Assembly (NCBI RefSeq): GCF_963664415.1
Contig: NZ_OY761440.1
Span: 744,001-808,000 of the forward strand
Reading direction: 5' to 3'
DNA: 64,000 bases
Origin: an uncultured Desulfobacter sp.
Lineage (GTDB): Bacteria; Desulfobacterota; Desulfobacteria; Desulfobacterales; Desulfobacteraceae
The position numbers were made by a program, and so were the translations under genes. The notes under the pieces are model-generated. The model saw only the letters and a list, made by a program, of their open reading frames with translations. It searched no databases and was not told the origin of the DNA. This document shows positions 63,064-64,000 of this stretch, piece after piece. Within the stretch, counting starts at the first letter, position 1. The number at the start of each line of letters is the position of its first letter.

Positions 63064-63641
63064 GGCTTGAGAACCAGGCGTATCAATTCAATAGCACCCT
63101 ATTCAGCCGGGCTAAACTCAATTTTACAAGTAACTAAAATTACAATAAAAAAAATTTAGTTACTTAGAAGTTTGCTTTTTGGCGTATTCTAAATTATGAA
63201 TCGGAATCCATATGATAAAATTAGCGGATTTTCGTACACCAGAGTCACTCACAATAAATACTTTAGATGCCCCCAAATTTTCCGCATGACGACCGGATAA
63301 GGAAATGGATCCTTTGGCCATAGACAATTTCCGGGACTAAAATTTTTCTAAGATTTAGAAGAGAAGATTTATTCATTATTTTTTTCCTGTCACTTTTGGA
63401 AAGCATAACTTTATATACGATTAGCGTAATTTGCATTATTGCACAATATCCAAAACTCAAAACAAAGATAAGAAAGAACACCAAGCACGACAGACCCTAC
63501 ACAAACATCACGCCCGAATCAATTTATCACTTGCTTTCATAATAATTTTAGAATATATCCAGATTTCCCATTAATTTGGAGGCTTGAGTATTGTCTAAAA
63601 AGCCAGTTTATGATACTTATAGCCCGAATTAATAAACACGT
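63064..63641. other. intergenic region, no gene supported
   Basis: 578 AT-rich bases between the transglycosylase gene and tRNA-Arg. It holds a hairpin (63128-63165). Short frames (34 codons from 63196; - strand frames at 63263-63484 and 63537-63728) have no recognisable content. Confidence 0.5.
63128..63165 (+). terminator. terminator-like hairpin after the transglycosylase gene
   Basis: AAGTAACTAAA (63128-63138) and TTTAGTTACTT (63155-63165) form a perfect 11-bp stem with an A-rich loop, 65 bases after the stop. No T run follows. Confidence 0.5.
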
Positions 63642-63716
63642 GCCCCCGTAGCTCAGTGGATAGAGCATAGGATTCCTAATCCTTGAGCGCAGGTTCGATT
63701 CCTGCCGGGGGCACCA
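63642..63716 (+). tRNA. trnR: tRNA-Arg (CCT anticodon)
   Basis: 75 bases with CCA. Acceptor GCCCCCG / CGGGGGC; anticodon arm AGGAT-TCCT-AATCCT region gives CCT; T-loop GTTCGATTC. A - strand frame over it gives the well-known false peptide CPRQESNLRSRIRNPMLYPL. Confidence 0.95.
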
Positions 63717-63785
63717 GTATTTTAACAAAAAATAATTTTTAATGGGCTTTGGCTGTGTTGGCGTTTTTGCAGCAACTGGGATACA

Positions 63786-64000
63786 ATGCCGGATGTTTTA
63801 ACTAAACCTGAGTTGCTTGCACCGGCCGGCAACTTTGAAAAACTTGAGATTGCAGTCCATTACGGCGCAGATGCGGTGTATCTCGGCGGCAAGGATTTCA
63901 GCCTGAGAAATTTTTCAGGCAACTTTACCGACAGTGAACTTGAAGATGCGATAAAATTTGCTGAAAAGCATCAGGTTAGAGTATATCTTACCTGCAACAT
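63786..64000 (+). CDS. U32 family peptidase / tRNA or rRNA hydroxylation factor (3' end off the window)
   Basis: Partial, 71 codons seen. PELLAPAGNFEKLEIAVHYG and GADAVYLGGKDFSLRN are the hallmark of the YegQ/RlhA/TrhP (U32) family, which in E. coli takes part in 5-hydroxylation of tRNA U34 or 23S rRNA. The C-terminal part needed to choose among them is missing. Confidence 0.85.
   Translation, partial: MPDVLTKPELLAPAGNFEKLEIAVHYGADAVYLGGKDFSLRNFSGNFTDSELEDAIKFAEKHQVRVYLTCN

Noticed and set aside
63196..63300. 34-codon + strand frame (MNRNPYDKISGFSYTRV)
   Set aside because: Too short, with no ribosome site, family or partner; treated as chance.
63537..63728. 63-codon - strand frame over tRNA-Arg
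   Set aside because: Its peptide is the well-known false translation of the antisense of a tRNA (CPRQESNLRSRIRNPMLYPL); the + strand tRNA explains it.

Overview
The window reads as a chromosomal segment of a Gram-negative, sulfate-reducer-like deltaproteobacterium (Desulfobacterota, most likely a marine Desulfobacteraceae relative). This is inference from gene content: an RNA polymerase and ribosomal protein block of proteobacterial type, a CobA-HemD fusion next to HemC, SelA (selenocysteine synthesis), FmdB-type zinc ribbon proteins, and a glucosylglycerate-type compatible-solute cassette that suits a saline habitat. No rRNA gene, CRISPR array, prophage or intact transposase was seen.

Left part (1-31.9 kb), mostly + strand: a truncated NifX/NifB-type protein; a four-gene cluster of HAD phosphatase, glycosyltransferase, GH13_18 phosphorylase and SbmA/YddA-like ABC transporter (676-6531), read as synthesis and phosphorolysis of glucosylglycerate; a decayed stretch (6.5-9.1 kb) with remnants of urease genes (ureC, ureG), a FeeM-like acyltransferase, a possible c-type cytochrome scrap and several copies of a two-hairpin repeat; then housekeeping genes tag, nnr, tsaE, lysC, pyrF, a GGDEF gene overlapping ilvN, an EF-hand surface protein, selA with a TPR partner, gmhA with an unknown partner, a DMT transporter, an M20 amidohydrolase, an fmdB-hemC-cobA/hemD-moaA run, an ECF sigma/anti-sigma module with secreted proteins, and a hybrid sensor kinase whose ATP-binding boxes look degraded. 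A 334-bp element with inverted ends and a target duplication (MITE-like) sits between lysC and pyrF.

Middle and right part (32-60.9 kb), all - strand: one very long translation/transcription block, read from right to left: tRNA-Thr, Tyr, Gly, Thr, rpmG, tRNA-Trp, secE, nusG, rplK, rplA, rplJ, rplL, rpoB, rpoC, rpsL, rpsG, tuf, then the S10, spc and alpha operons down to rpoA and rplQ. fusA is absent from the str operon position. The ends are a tRNA promoter at about 60.97 kb and terminator hairpins at 31.9 kb. Structured leaders lie before rplJ and rpoB, and unusual gaps lie before rplD and rpsD. The right end carries an MltD-type lytic transglycosylase, tRNA-Arg and the start of a U32 peptidase-family gene.

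The most striking observation is in rpoC: about 100 extra residues (roughly 572-672) lie directly before the secondary-channel rim segment of beta-prime and look, by eye, like a parvulin (PpiC/SurA-type) prolyl isomerase fold without its catalytic histidines. Other structures worth a check are the clustered two-hairpin repeat family (6.5-11.9 kb), the MITE-like element, and a 140-bp nested palindrome at 22 kb.
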